Source: Gemmatimonadota bacterium (GTDB lineage: Bacteria; Gemmatimonadota; Gemmatimonadetes; Gemmatimonadales; Gemmatimonadaceae). Taken from it: a stretch of DNA of 47,504 nucleotides. The translations under genes and the position numbers were made by a program. A model generated the notes under the pieces. That model made no database searches. It was given only the letters and a program-made list of their open reading frames with translations, and was not told the DNA's origin. The stretch is from the NCBI GenBank assembly GCA_016200495.1, contig JACQES010000319.1:1-47504 (forward strand). Direction: 5' to 3'. How positions within the stretch are numbered: position 1 is the stretch's first letter; the number at the start of each line of letters is the position of its first letter. Below are positions 17,003-27,382 of the stretch, in pieces.

Positions 17003-18565
17003 TTACGGCGTCAGGTACGCCGCCGCCGCGACTTCTCCCAACGCCTGCCCCACCACCTTCGTCACCTCGTCCGGCCCGCGCGCCACCGCGACGCGATTCA
17101 CGAAGATCGCGAGGATCAGGTGTCGGCCGCTGGCCGTCGTCGTGTAGCCGGCGAGTCCCTTGGCCGTGACGAGCGTGTTCTTGTTGAGCGGATCGCCCAC
17201 GGCGAACGTGCCGGTCTTCGCGTGCACCTGGCCCGCGGCGGGACTGTCCTTCTGGATCGGCGCGAGCGTGCCGTCGCGGCCCAGGATCGGGAGCGCCGCG
17301 TGGAAGGCGGCGAAGTCGGCGCGCTTCGACATCATCTGCAGGTAGCTCACCATGAAGGCCGGCGTGTAGTGCGCATCGCCGCCGGCGCCGTCGCCCTGCT
17401 GCGCGCCGCGCGTGTCGAGTCCCGCCTGCTGCAGCCACTCGCGCTCGATGTCGAAGCCGTTCTGCTTCTTCGCCTTGCCGTAGAGGGCGCCCATGAGCAT
17501 CGGCATGGCCGACGCGTGCATGTTCTGGCTGACCTTGAGGATCACCTTCACGAGCTCCGTGGCCGGCGCCGACACGTGCTCGGCCACCACGTTCGCGTCG
17601 GTGTAGGACGGCGCGAGCTTGGCGAAGTCGGGGACGCCGCCCTTGGATTCGGTCACGGCCACGCCCTGCGCACGCAGCGCGTCCACGAGCGCGGCGGTGG
17701 CGAAGCGCGTGGGCGACGGCACCGCGTAGGCGTAGAGGATGGCGGGGGTGCCGAGCGGCACGTCGCCGGTGATCGTCACGGTGATGAGGCTGTCCTTGTC
17801 GGCCTTCTCGTCGAAGTCGAGCGTCTTGGGTGCGTCGACGGCCACGGTGCGCGCCTTGTTCACGAAGCGAACGAGGCGCGTGGGCGGTGAGACGGTGAAC
17901 GCCGGCGCGTCGCCTGCCTTGGCGCCGGGCCCAACGGTCACGTCGAGCACGTTGTCGTTGACGCTGATGGGTGACACCACCACGCCGGTGCCGAGCTCGC
18001 GGGTCCCTTCATTGAACAAGGTCGCGTCCACCAGCACGCGGCCGGTGATGCGCTTGACCCCCTTGGCGGCCACCTGCTGCGCGAGCGCCTTGATGACCAC
18101 GAGCGGATCGCCCGGCACGGCGCGCGTCGTGACGTCGCCGCCGTAGGAGTGGTCGTGGTCCTCGAACGCGAGCGTGCCGTCGGGCTTGAGGCGCTGCGAC
18201 AGGTTGGGGTCGCCCGACGCGACGAGCACGAGGTCGCCGCGCAGCACGCCGCCGGTGACGGGACCCGTGCGATAGACCTTCGTGTGAAAGCGGTGATCGG
18301 CGCCCAGTGTCGCGAGCGCCGTGCCGGCCGTGAGGAGCTTGGTGGTCGAGCCGGGGAACATCAGCTTGTCGGCGTTCAGCGCGTAGATCGCCTTCCCCAG
18401 GTCGGCGTCGTACACCTCGATGCCCCAGATCGCGTGCTGGAACTCGGGCCGGTTGATGATGCGCTCGATGCGCGCGGACAGCGCGGGATCGTTCTGCGCG
18501 CCGACAGTGGCGGGGACGGCGAGCAGCGCGGCGGCGAGGAGTACCGAGAGGCGAGGCAGAGGCAT
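17003..18565 (-). CDS. dacB: D-alanyl-D-alanine carboxypeptidase/endopeptidase (PBP4 class C)
   Basis: Signal peptide; STTK (SxxK), SQN (SxN) and KTG motifs. Confidence 0.92.
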   Translation of the reverse strand: MPLPRLSVLLAAALLAVPATVGAQNDPALSARIERIINRPEFQHAIWGIEVYDADLGKAIYALNADKLMFPGSTTKLLTAGTALATLGADHRFHTKVYRTGPVTGGVLRGDLVLVASGDPNLSQRLKPDGTLAFEDHDHSYGGDVTTRAVPGDPLVVIKALAQQVAAKGVKRITGRVLVDATLFNEGTRELGTGVVVSPISVNDNVLDVTVGPGAKAGDAPAFTVSPPTRLVRFVNKARTVAVDAPKTLDFDEKADKDSLITVTITGDVPLGTPAILYAYAVPSPTRFATAALVDALRAQGVAVTESKGGVPDFAKLAPSYTDANVVAEHVSAPATELVKVILKVSQNMHASAMPMLMGALYGKAKKQNGFDIEREWLQQAGLDTRGAQQGDGAGGDAHYTPAFMVSYLQMMSKRADFAAFHAALPILGRDGTLAPIQKDSPAAGQVHAKTGTFAVGDPLNKNTLVTAKGLAGYTTTASGRHLILAIFVNRVAVARGPDEVTKVVGQALGEVAAAAYLTP

Positions 18566-18665
18566 GCGCGGGCGAGGCGGGAGGCGAGGCGGGGGTCCGG
18601 CAGGTCCGGAACCTTCACCCCGACGGCGCGGGGGCGCAACCAGCGCTCGCGCCACGGCCGCGCTC

Positions 18666-19361
18666 TCACCCGTGCAGCAGGTCCAGCGCGGCGTCCACGT
18701 GAATGGACGTGGTGTCGAGCAGCGGCAGATCGAGCGCGCCGGCGCCCGGCAGCGCGAGGGGGAGTTCGGTCCCGCCGAGAATCAGGGCCTCGAAGCCGGT
18801 GTTTCGCCGCCAGCGCTGCACCAGCTCCCACAACAGCGCGGCCGTCTCGGGACGGTAGACGCCATGCACGAATTCCTGCATGTAGCGCGCATGGATCAAC
18901 TCCTGGTCGGCCGGCGGGGGCACCACGCACGTGATGCCGGCGCGCGCAAGGCCGGCCTGGTAGTAGCCGCCCTGCATCGTGAATCGCGTCCCGATGAGCC
19001 CCACGTGCCGGAGTCCCAGCGCCCTGGTGGCCTCGACGGTCGCGGTCACGATGCTGATGAGCGGGACGGTGGTGGACGCCTCGAGCGCGTCGAACAGCAG
19101 GTGGGGCGTGTTGGAGGCGAACAGGGCGGCGTCCACGCCGGCGCGCTCGACCTTCCGGAGTTCACCGGCCAGCAACGTCGTCGCGTCGTCGTACCGGCCC
19201 GCGTGCATGAAGGCGAGCATCGGCGCGAGGTTCATGCTGTTGATCACGACCTGCGGATAGCTGCCGTCCGTCGCGCGGGCGCGATGACCGCTCACCAGCT
19301 TCCGGTAGTACTCGATCGTGGACGACGGAGCGATGCCGCCGACGATGCCGAGCGTCTTCAT
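18666..19361 (-). CDS. Aspartate/glutamate racemase-family protein with non-canonical active-site residues
   Basis: MKTLGIVGGIAPSSTIEYYRKLV; ASNTPH and ILGGTELPL motifs. Confidence 0.88.
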   Translation of the reverse strand: MKTLGIVGGIAPSSTIEYYRKLVSGHRARATDGSYPQVVINSMNLAPMLAFMHAGRYDDATTLLAGELRKVERAGVDAALFASNTPHLLFDALEASTTVPLISIVTATVEATRALGLRHVGLIGTRFTMQGGYYQAGLARAGITCVVPPPADQELIHARYMQEFVHGVYRPETAALLWELVQRWRRNTGFEALILGGTELPLALPGAGALDLPLLDTTSIHVDAALDLLHG

Positions 19362-19430
19362 GCGAGAACCGGTCCCGTGAGGTGGCGCCCGTGCACCCGC
19401 GGGCAGGGCGATACCGAACCGATTGAGCCA

Positions 19431-19457
19431 ATCACGCCGATCACCCCGATCACGCCG
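19431..19457. repeat. 9-bp tandem repeat (ATCACSCCG x3) spanning a LysR stop codon
   Basis: atcacgccg / atcaccccg / atcacgccg; stop of the minus-strand LysR at 19450-19452. Confidence 0.8.
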
Positions 19458-20415
19458 ACCGCGCCAGCTTGCCGCGCCGTCCCGGCGCCCGCCGCGTCGG
19501 CGGGCCGCCCGGCACGATCTCCAGCACGCTCGGGCCCGTCGCGAGCATGTCGACCAGGGCGCGCACCGCGGCGCGCGGCCTGGCGTGGCGCAGGGCGACG
19601 GCGAACCATTGGCGATGCACGCCGGCGCGCGTGAGCTTCACGGGCACCACGCGGCCGGTCGCGATGGCCGGCTGCACCGCCCAGCGCGCGAGGACGCTCA
19701 CGCCGACGCCGCCGGCGACGAGTTCGAGCGTCGCCTCCGTGAGCATGATCTGGGACACGCGCCGCGGCGCCAGCCCGGCCTCGCGCAGGAGCTGGCCGAG
19801 GAACGACGATCCGGCGGACAGGGACGAATACACCAGCAGGTGCTCACCGCACAGGTCACCGAGCTCCACGTGTCCGCGCTCCGCAAACGGGTGGTCCGGC
19901 GCGGTGACCACGACGAGCTCGTCGCGGAACAGGGGCCATGCCCGGAGGTGACGGCCCGCATGGCGATTCATCATGATGGCGACGTCCACGGAGCCCTCGG
20001 CGAGCGCCGCGAGCGGGTCCGACGTCGCCTCCGCCACGATGCGCAGCTCCACGCCGGCGTGCGTGCGCTCGAAATCGTGCATCACGCGGGGAAGCCAGTG
20101 ATAGGTGGTGTAGCACTCGGTGGCGATCTTCAGGCGATCAACCTCCCCCCGCACGACATTCGTGAGGTCGTCCTCGGCGGCGCGCAGCTCCTCGAGCGTG
20201 CGCTGCGCGGCCAGCAGCACGCGCTCGCCCGCCACCGTCAGGGTCATGCGCTTGCCCAGGCGACGGAAGAGGGGGGTGCCAAGCCGGCGCTCGAGGTTCC
20301 CGAGCATGTGACTGAGGGCCGACTGGCTCAGGTTGAGGTCGCGCGCGCTGCGGGTCATGGTGCCGTGCTGCGCGATGGCCGCAACGAGCTGGAGGTGTCG
20401 CGTTTCGAGGATCAT
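19450..20415 (-). CDS. LysR-family regulator, MetR-like
   Basis: LETRHLQLVAAIAQHGTMTRSARDLNLSQSALSHMLGNLERRLGTPLFRR; ATECYTTYHWLPRVM. Confidence 0.92.
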   Translation of the reverse strand: MILETRHLQLVAAIAQHGTMTRSARDLNLSQSALSHMLGNLERRLGTPLFRRLGKRMTLTVAGERVLLAAQRTLEELRAAEDDLTNVVRGEVDRLKIATECYTTYHWLPRVMHDFERTHAGVELRIVAEATSDPLAALAEGSVDVAIMMNRHAGRHLRAWPLFRDELVVVTAPDHPFAERGHVELGDLCGEHLLVYSSLSAGSSFLGQLLREAGLAPRRVSQIMLTEATLELVAGGVGVSVLARWAVQPAIATGRVVPVKLTRAGVHRQWFAVALRHARPRAAVRALVDMLATGPSVLEIVPGGPPTRRAPGRRGKLARSA

Positions 20416-20488
20416 GGCACGTCTCGACGGCTCGGGAATGTGCTGCAACTGGCGGGGCGGGCCGGGCGCACGCCCCGCGACGTCGGCC

Positions 20489-22905
20489 TCACGCGCGCAT
20501 GGCGATCGTGGGCGAGATGCGGATGGCGTGGCGCGCCGGAAGCCACGCCGCGATCAGGGCCAGGACGACAAAGACGATAACCACGAGCAGGACCACGGGT
20601 GCGTCGGACGGCCGCACCGGCTCGCGCACGTAGGCCTGCAGCCCGGCGACGGTCGGCACGGCGAGGACGACCCCGGCGCCGAGGCCGATGATGGCCGGAC
20701 GCACCGAGCCCACGAGCGTGTCGACGAGCAGCGAGCGCGGCGTCGCGCCAAGCGCGGAACGGATGCCGATTTCGCGCGTGCGGCGGACGACGGCATGCTG
20801 CGTGGTGGCGTGCACGCCGGTCAGCACGAGCAGCAAGCCGGACGCCCCGAACAGTCCGACGAGCATGGCGCGGAGCCTCGGCTCGGCCACCGAGCGCGCG
20901 ACGAGTGCCTCGAGCGGCAGGGTGCTCTCGATGGCCTGGTCGGGGTCCGCCCGCCAGATGGCCCGCCGCACGGGATCCGCGAGCGCGGCCGGATCGCCCG
21001 GGGTGCGGGCCACCACGGTCACGCGCGCGGTCGGCGTGTTCTGCTGGAGGTACGACACGTACAGCGTCGGACCGAGCGCCACGCCGGCGCCGGCGTCGGC
21101 CACGTCCTCGACGACGCCGACGATGTCCATCCACGGGGCGTCGGCGCGGTTGGCCCGCCGGATCCGTGCGCCGAGCGGCGGAGCCCCGGCGAGGAGCTGG
21201 CGGGCGAAGCTCTCGTTCACGACGGCGACGACGCGCGCGCCCTCGCGATCCGTCTCGTCGAAGGTCCGCCCCGCGACGAGCCGCGTCTTGAGCACGGCGA
21301 AGATCGCCGGGGACACGTGCCGGATGTTCGCGGTCAGCTGCGACCCCGCCTCGGCCGGCCGTCCATCGATGTCGATCGCCGACTGCATGTTCTCGTTGAG
21401 CACGAACCGCGTCTGGATCGTCGCGGCGTGCGCGACGCCGGGCACCTGCTGCACCTCCGCGAGGATGCGCTCGACGCGGCGGGCCCGGTCCTGCACGGTC
21501 TCGCGCGCGGCGCGCGACGGCGCCAGAGGCGCGACCACGACGCCTCGCTGCTCGAACCCCGGCCACCGATCGAGCAGGGCGCCGAGGTTGCGCGTCAGGA
21601 GCGTGGCCGCGACGAGCAGCACGACGGTGATCGCGACCTGCGCGCCCAGGATCACGTCGCGGCTGGCCCGCTCGCGCCGGGTGCCGGTGGCCTTGCTCGC
21701 GGCGCCGGCGAGCGACGCGATCTCGAGGCGCGCATCGGCGAGGGCGGCGGGCAGCATCGTCAGCACCCCCATCACGGCCACGGCGCCCACGGCGTAGGCG
21801 ATCACGGGCAGGTCGGCCAGCGCCTCCGGGCCGACGATCAGCCCCGGGTTGAGCGCGCGCGCGGCCGCGAGCAGGAGGGCCGCGCCCGCGAGCGCGGGCG
21901 GCAGCGCCAGCAGCGCCAGCACCGCGCCCTCGGCCACGCGGAGCGACATCACGTGGACGGGATGCGCGCCGAGCGCGAGGCGCATCATGGTGGTCGTCTG
22001 CTGCGCCACCGCGTCCGCCGCCGACAGGCCGGCGACGTTCATCGCGCCAATGCCGACGAGGAGGAGGACCGCGACCAGGAGGATGCTGATCGTGGCGCGC
22101 TGGTTGCCGAGCAGCGCCTCGCGCAGCGGCGTCGCCACCGGGGTGGCGCCACGATAGACGTCGGGCTCCTCCTGCACGAGCGTCGCTTCCAGCTGGGCGA
22201 GGTCGGTCGCGAGTTGAGCGGCGGACACGCCGGGGCGCAGGCGTCCGACGGCAGAGAAGGTCCGCACGGGTCCGCGCAGCCGGTCGGCGGAGAGCACCAT
22301 CGGGAGCCAGACGTCCGCGGGCTGGAAGAAGAGCGAGAATCGCGCCGGCATGACGCCGACGATCTGGCGCGCCTCGTTGTCCACCATGAGGGTGCGCTGC
22401 AGGACGGCGGGGTCGCGGGCGAATCGCGTGGCCCAGAGCCTCTCGCTGATGACCGCGACGGCGCTGGTGGCGACCTCCTCGTCGCGCCGGAACTCGCGCC
22501 CGAGCTGTGGCGAAGCGCCCACGAGTTCGAACAGTCCGGCCGAGACGAGCATGCCGGCGACGGCCTCGGCGGAGCCGTTCCCCGTGACCGCGACGGTGGT
22601 GGGCGCGTAGCCCCCGACGGCCGCGAGGGTCCGGGACGCGCCGCGCCACGCGACCAGCTCCCGCGCGGAGATCGCGCTGCGCTGTGCGACGCGCGCGGAC
22701 TGCCGCAGGTCCACCGCGAGGTCGTGCAGCGCCTCGGGCTGGCGATACGGGAGCGGGCGCAGCAGCGTGGCATGCGCGACGGCGAGGATCGCGGTCGCGG
22801 CCGCCGCCCCGACGGTCACCAGGGCGAGGGCGAAGCCGGCGAAGGCGGGACGCCGGCGCAGCATGCGTGCGGCGTGGACGAGCGTGGCCGCGCGGATGGG
22901 GCGCG

Positions 22906-22909
<4 letters not shown>
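20489..22909 (-). CDS. ABC transporter permease, ADOP/MacB-FtsX family
   Basis: N-terminal TM plus MacB-like periplasmic domain, two FtsX-like blocks; C-terminal LIAAWLPARHAIRISPTIAMRA. Confidence 0.92.
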
Positions 22910-23604
<695 letters not shown>

Positions 23605-23657
23605 GCCGGTCTCCGTCGGGGAGGAGCGAAGGGTTGAGGGGCGGATCGAGATGCCGC

Positions 23658-24989
23658 CTAGCGGATGCGCACGCGATCGGTGTTGTCCCACTGGCTCATG
23701 TCGGACAGGATCACGCGATCGCCCGCCTTGAGTCCCGCGAGCACCTGCACGGCATTGACCGAGCTCACGCCCAGCCGAACCGGCACGCGCTGCGCGGTGT
23801 GGCCGTCCTCGTCCAGCCGGAAGAGGCCGACGACGGCGCCGTCGGCACCGGTCGCGGGTCGGCCCGTGTAGAGCACGGCCGGCAGCTTCTGGACCTGGAT
23901 GACGCCATCCACGCCGAGGTCCGGCCGGGCGCCTGCGGGCAGTGGTCCGTCGAGCGCGATGTCGACGGTGACGGTGCCGCCCGAGGACGCGGGGTCGATG
24001 CGCGAGACGTGTCCGCTGACGACGCCGTTCCGCGTGTCCACCGTTGCCCCGAGGCCGATGGCGAGGTCCTTGGCCTGCGTCTCGGGAATGCGCACGACCG
24101 CCTTGAGCCGGCCGGGCTGCACCACCTTGGCGAGGGCCATGCCCGCATTCACCCACTGGCCGGGCTCGAGCAGGGGTCCGCCGGCGCCCGCGGAGAGCTC
24201 CTGCAGCGTGCCCGCGTCGCCGGCGCGCAGCACCATGGCGGCCTTGAGCGACTCGCGGAAGGCGGCGATCTGGCGCAACCGCTCGACGCTCTGCGTCTGC
24301 ACCGCGATCTGCGGCTCGATCGAGGCGCGCAGCAGTTCGAGCGTCCGCTGGGCGACGCGGAACCGGACCGCCGCCTCCTCGGCCGTCGCCTTGAGGCCGT
24401 CGCGCTCGGCGGCCGCCATGAGGCCGCGCGCGAAGATGGAGTCGGCCCCCCGGGCGCGGTGTGCGGCGACGACGTGCGCCGTGTTGGCGGCCGCGACCTC
24501 GGCTTCCTGCTCGAGGAGGCCGCGCTGCAGGCCGAGTTCCGAGGCGGCGAGCTGCGCGCGGGCGTCGTTGTAGGCCTGCTGGGCCTGCATCGCCTGGATG
24601 TCGACGTCGGGATTGGAGAGTTCGGCGATGACCGTGGTCGGGGTGACGGCCTGACCGACGTGCGCGACGAGGCGGTCGACGCGGGCGGAGACCACGGCGG
24701 GAATCCAGCGGATGTGCTCGGCCACGAGGGTGCCGGGGCCGCGCACCTCGCGCACCATGTCGCCGAAGCGGACGGAGTCGACGGTGACCGCGCCGCGGTC
24801 GAGCGTCGGGGCCGCGGGCCTCAGTCCCATGAGGAGGCCCGTGAACGCGACGGCGACGGTCAGTCCGGTCGCCACCAGCAGGTGACGACGGGTCCGGCGG
24901 GGGGGCGTGCGGGCAAGGTCGACCAAGGCGGCAGCGGCGGTTCGGGCACGGGCGATGTCGGGGCTGCCATGAAGCTGTTGCACGTACAT
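23658..24989 (-). CDS. HlyD/RND-type periplasmic adaptor (membrane fusion protein)
   Basis: N-terminal TM; VDRLVAHVGQAVTPTTVIAELSNPDVD; C-terminal VNAVQVLAGLKAGDRVILSDMSQWDNTDRVRIR. Confidence 0.92.
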   Translation of the reverse strand: MYVQQLHGSPDIARARTAAAALVDLARTPPRRTRRHLLVATGLTVAVAFTGLLMGLRPAAPTLDRGAVTVDSVRFGDMVREVRGPGTLVAEHIRWIPAVVSARVDRLVAHVGQAVTPTTVIAELSNPDVDIQAMQAQQAYNDARAQLAASELGLQRGLLEQEAEVAAANTAHVVAAHRARGADSIFARGLMAAAERDGLKATAEEAAVRFRVAQRTLELLRASIEPQIAVQTQSVERLRQIAAFRESLKAAMVLRAGDAGTLQELSAGAGGPLLEPGQWVNAGMALAKVVQPGRLKAVVRIPETQAKDLAIGLGATVDTRNGVVSGHVSRIDPASSGGTVTVDIALDGPLPAGARPDLGVDGVIQVQKLPAVLYTGRPATGADGAVVGLFRLDEDGHTAQRVPVRLGVSSVNAVQVLAGLKAGDRVILSDMSQWDNTDRVRIR

Positions 24990-25007
24990 CCGACATTCCA
25001 ATGAAAA

Positions 25008-25024
25008 GAACGCATGCTGCGTTC
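25008..25024 (-). promoter_or_regulatory. Inverted repeat upstream of the adaptor gene (operator or short terminator)
   Basis: GAACGCA-TGC-TGCGTTC; on the minus strand it is followed by TTTT. Confidence 0.5.
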
Positions 25025-25076
25025 TCGCACCGTTCATGCGCGCCCGGGCTGCGTGCCGACCGGCGCTCCGCCGGCC

Positions 25077-25161
25077 AGCCGGTCGGCCCGCGGCGCCGGA
25101 GCCGATCGACCCGCGGCGCCCTAGCCGGTCGGCCCGCGGCGCCCTAGCCGATCGACCCGCG
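25077..25161. repeat. 23-bp tandem repeat alternating two variants, ~3.7 copies, spanning a LysR stop codon
   Basis: Units at 25077, 25100, 25123, 25146: AGCCG(G/A)TCG(G/A)CCCGCGGCGCC(GG/CT). Confidence 0.92.
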
Positions 25162-26139
25162 CTGCGCGGACGTCCGCCCCGCCGTGGCGGGCACCGCTTG
25201 CGGTCGCACCACCGGCCCGCCCGCCAGCGACGTGCGCAGCAGGTCGCGCAGGTCGAGGAGGTAGGCTGGTGCCGGATCGTCGGCGCGCACGGCCATGAAC
25301 CAGGTGCGCGGACACCCGCGCGGCGTGAACCGCACGGCCGCGAGCGTGCCCGCGCGCACGAGCGGCGCCACCGCCCAGCGCGCGAGCACGCCGACGCCGA
25401 GCCCGGCGGCGACGAGCTCGGTGATCGCCTCGGTGAGCTGGATGCGCGTGAGACGCGCGGGCACGACTCCGGCCGCGTCCAGCACCTCCTGCACCATCGA
25501 CGGCGCGTCGGCGCTGCCGCCGTACAGGATGAGGTGCTCCCGCGCGAATTCCGACGCCGCGACGTGGGTGCGGCGGGCCAAGCGATGGTCGGGCGCCATG
25601 ATCACGACGAGTTCATCATCGAACAGGCGCTCGAGGCGGAGGCGCCGGTCGCGGGGATTCCGGTGGAGGAGCGCGACGTCGAGCAGGCCGTCGCGCAGGG
25701 CGAGGGCGGGATAGTTGGTGTGCTCGGGCGCGATCCGGACGTCGATGCCGGGCCACCGCTCGCGAAACACCTTCAGCACCCCCGGCAGCCAATGGAAGCT
25801 CGTGTAACACTCCGTGGCGAGGCGCACGGCGCCGGACACGTTGGCGAAGGCGCCTCCCGCCACCTGGCGTTCGAAGCTCTCGACCTCGGCGAGCACGCCG
25901 CGCGCGAGTCGCAAGATCCGCTCCCCGGCCGCCGTGGGCTCGAGGCGGCGCGGCGTGCGCACGAAGAGCGGCGTGCGGAGGCGCGTCTCGATGTCGCGCA
26001 GTTGGAGGCTGGCCGCCGGCTGCGTGATGTGGAGGGCGCGGGCCGCTGCGGTCAGGCTGCCATGCGCGGCGATGGCGGCCACGAGCCGCAGGTGCCGGAG
26101 CTCCACGGCGGCGGACCGATCGGCGGGGGACGGGGACAT
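25144..26139 (-). CDS. LysR-family regulator, MetR-like
   Basis: VELRHLRLVAAIAAHGSLTAAARALHITQPAASLQLRDIETRL; ATECYTSFHWLPGVLKVF; shares motifs with the LysR at 19450-20415. Confidence 0.92.
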   Translation of the reverse strand: MSPSPADRSAAVELRHLRLVAAIAAHGSLTAAARALHITQPAASLQLRDIETRLRTPLFVRTPRRLEPTAAGERILRLARGVLAEVESFERQVAGGAFANVSGAVRLATECYTSFHWLPGVLKVFRERWPGIDVRIAPEHTNYPALALRDGLLDVALLHRNPRDRRLRLERLFDDELVVIMAPDHRLARRTHVAASEFAREHLILYGGSADAPSMVQEVLDAAGVVPARLTRIQLTEAITELVAAGLGVGVLARWAVAPLVRAGTLAAVRFTPRGCPRTWFMAVRADDPAPAYLLDLRDLLRTSLAGGPVVRPQAVPATAGRTSAQRGSIG

Positions 26140-26201
26140 GGCGTTCTCGCGGGTGGAGGCGACGGGCGGGGCGCGACGGCGCCGGGCAGCGCGCCGACGA
26201 A

Positions 26202-26218
26202 CATAAGGCACAATTATG
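26202..26218. promoter_or_regulatory. LysR-box candidate in the divergent promoter
   Basis: CATAA-ggcacaa-TTATG inverted repeat (contains T-N11-A) in an AT-rich patch between divergent LysR and cupin genes. Confidence 0.5.
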
Positions 26219-26276
26219 GATAGTATCACGACCCATACAGTGCAAGGATGGCGTGCGGCCGGTGATCGTTGTCCGC

Positions 26277-26753
26277 ATGACCGAATACCGCCCGCACGCC
26301 CACGGCCTGCCGCCGGCCCACACCGAGCACGCCGCCTTTCCTCCGCTCCTCGTCGTGGACCTCGCCGCCACGGCCGCCGCCGTCCGCGTCGCCTATCGCA
26401 ACGACGTCCTGCTCGACGTCAACGACCACTGCCTCCGGCTGGCCGTGATGGTCGGGGGCGAGTCGCGATGGCACGCCCATCCACGGTCCGACGAGTGCTT
26501 CGTCGTGCTCGAGGGGGTCCTGCACGTTGAGCAGGCCGATGGGCGCGATGCGCGCGTGGGCCCTGGCCATGCGTACGCGGTGCCGGCCGGTGTCGTGCAC
26601 CGCACGCGCGCCGAGGGCCGCACGGTGCTGTTGTGCCTCGAGCACCGCGCGGCGTACACCGACGTCGAGTTCGCCACGGAGGACGCGTCCGGTGCTCGGC
26701 CTGCCGCTCTCCCGCCCGCCGAGGCGCCGCCACGGCAGGCGGGCGCGTCATGA
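26277..26753 (+). CDS. Cupin-domain protein
   Basis: SRWHAHPRSDECFVVLEGVLHVEQADGRDARVGPGHAYAVPAGVVHRTRA. Confidence 0.88.
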   Translation: MTEYRPHAHGLPPAHTEHAAFPPLLVVDLAATAAAVRVAYRNDVLLDVNDHCLRLAVMVGGESRWHAHPRSDECFVVLEGVLHVEQADGRDARVGPGHAYAVPAGVVHRTRAEGRTVLLCLEHRAAYTDVEFATEDASGARPAALPPAEAPPRQAGAS

Positions 26754-27382
26754 ACGTCGGCGTCATCGGCGGCGGCACGATGGGGTCGGCCCTCGCCGTG
26801 CGCCTGGCGCGCGCGGGGCACGAGGTCCACGTCGGCACGCGATCCGCCACCACCCCGTGGCCGCTCGCCGCGATCCCCCGCGTCACCTATCAGCAGGCCC
26901 TCGAGGGCCGCGACCTCACCATCATCGCGCTGCCGTGGCCCATCAGCGTCGACGTCCTGCGCGCGCTGGCCGTGCCGCGCGGGCGCGTGCTGGTCGACGT
27001 CGGCAACCCGGAGACGCCCGACGGCCGTGCGCTGGCCGTCGGACACGACACCTCCGGCGCGGAGGTGCTGGCCGCCGCCGTGCCGGGCGCGCGCGTGGTC
27101 AAGGCCTTCAGCCATTACTACGCCGAACTGCTGCGCGAGGACGTCGCGTTCGATGGCGGGCCGGCCAGCGTGCTCTACTGCGGCGACGATGCCGACGCGA
27201 AGGCCGGCGTGCACGCGCTGATCACGAGTTGTGCGCTCGATCCCGTGGATGCGGGACCGCTCGCGATCGCGCGTTTTCTCGAACCGATGGCCATGCTGAC
27301 CGTGGCCCTCGTGCGCGCGCAGGGCTGGGGACCGACCGGCGTGGCGTGGCGCCTGATGCGCCGGCGCGAGGTGGCGTCATGA
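26750..27382 (+). CDS. NADPH-dependent F420-reductase-like Rossmann oxidoreductase
   Basis: MNVGVIGGGTMGSALAVRLARAGHEVHVGTRS; KAFSHYYAELL; ATGA overlaps on both sides. Confidence 0.82.
   Translation: MNVGVIGGGTMGSALAVRLARAGHEVHVGTRSATTPWPLAAIPRVTYQQALEGRDLTIIALPWPISVDVLRALAVPRGRVLVDVGNPETPDGRALAVGHDTSGAEVLAAAVPGARVVKAFSHYYAELLREDVAFDGGPASVLYCGDDADAKAGVHALITSCALDPVDAGPLAIARFLEPMAMLTVALVRAQGWGPTGVAWRLMRRREVAS

Noticed and set aside
25077-25161. CRISPR array candidate
   Set aside because: Contiguous 23-bp units without unique spacers and no cas genes.
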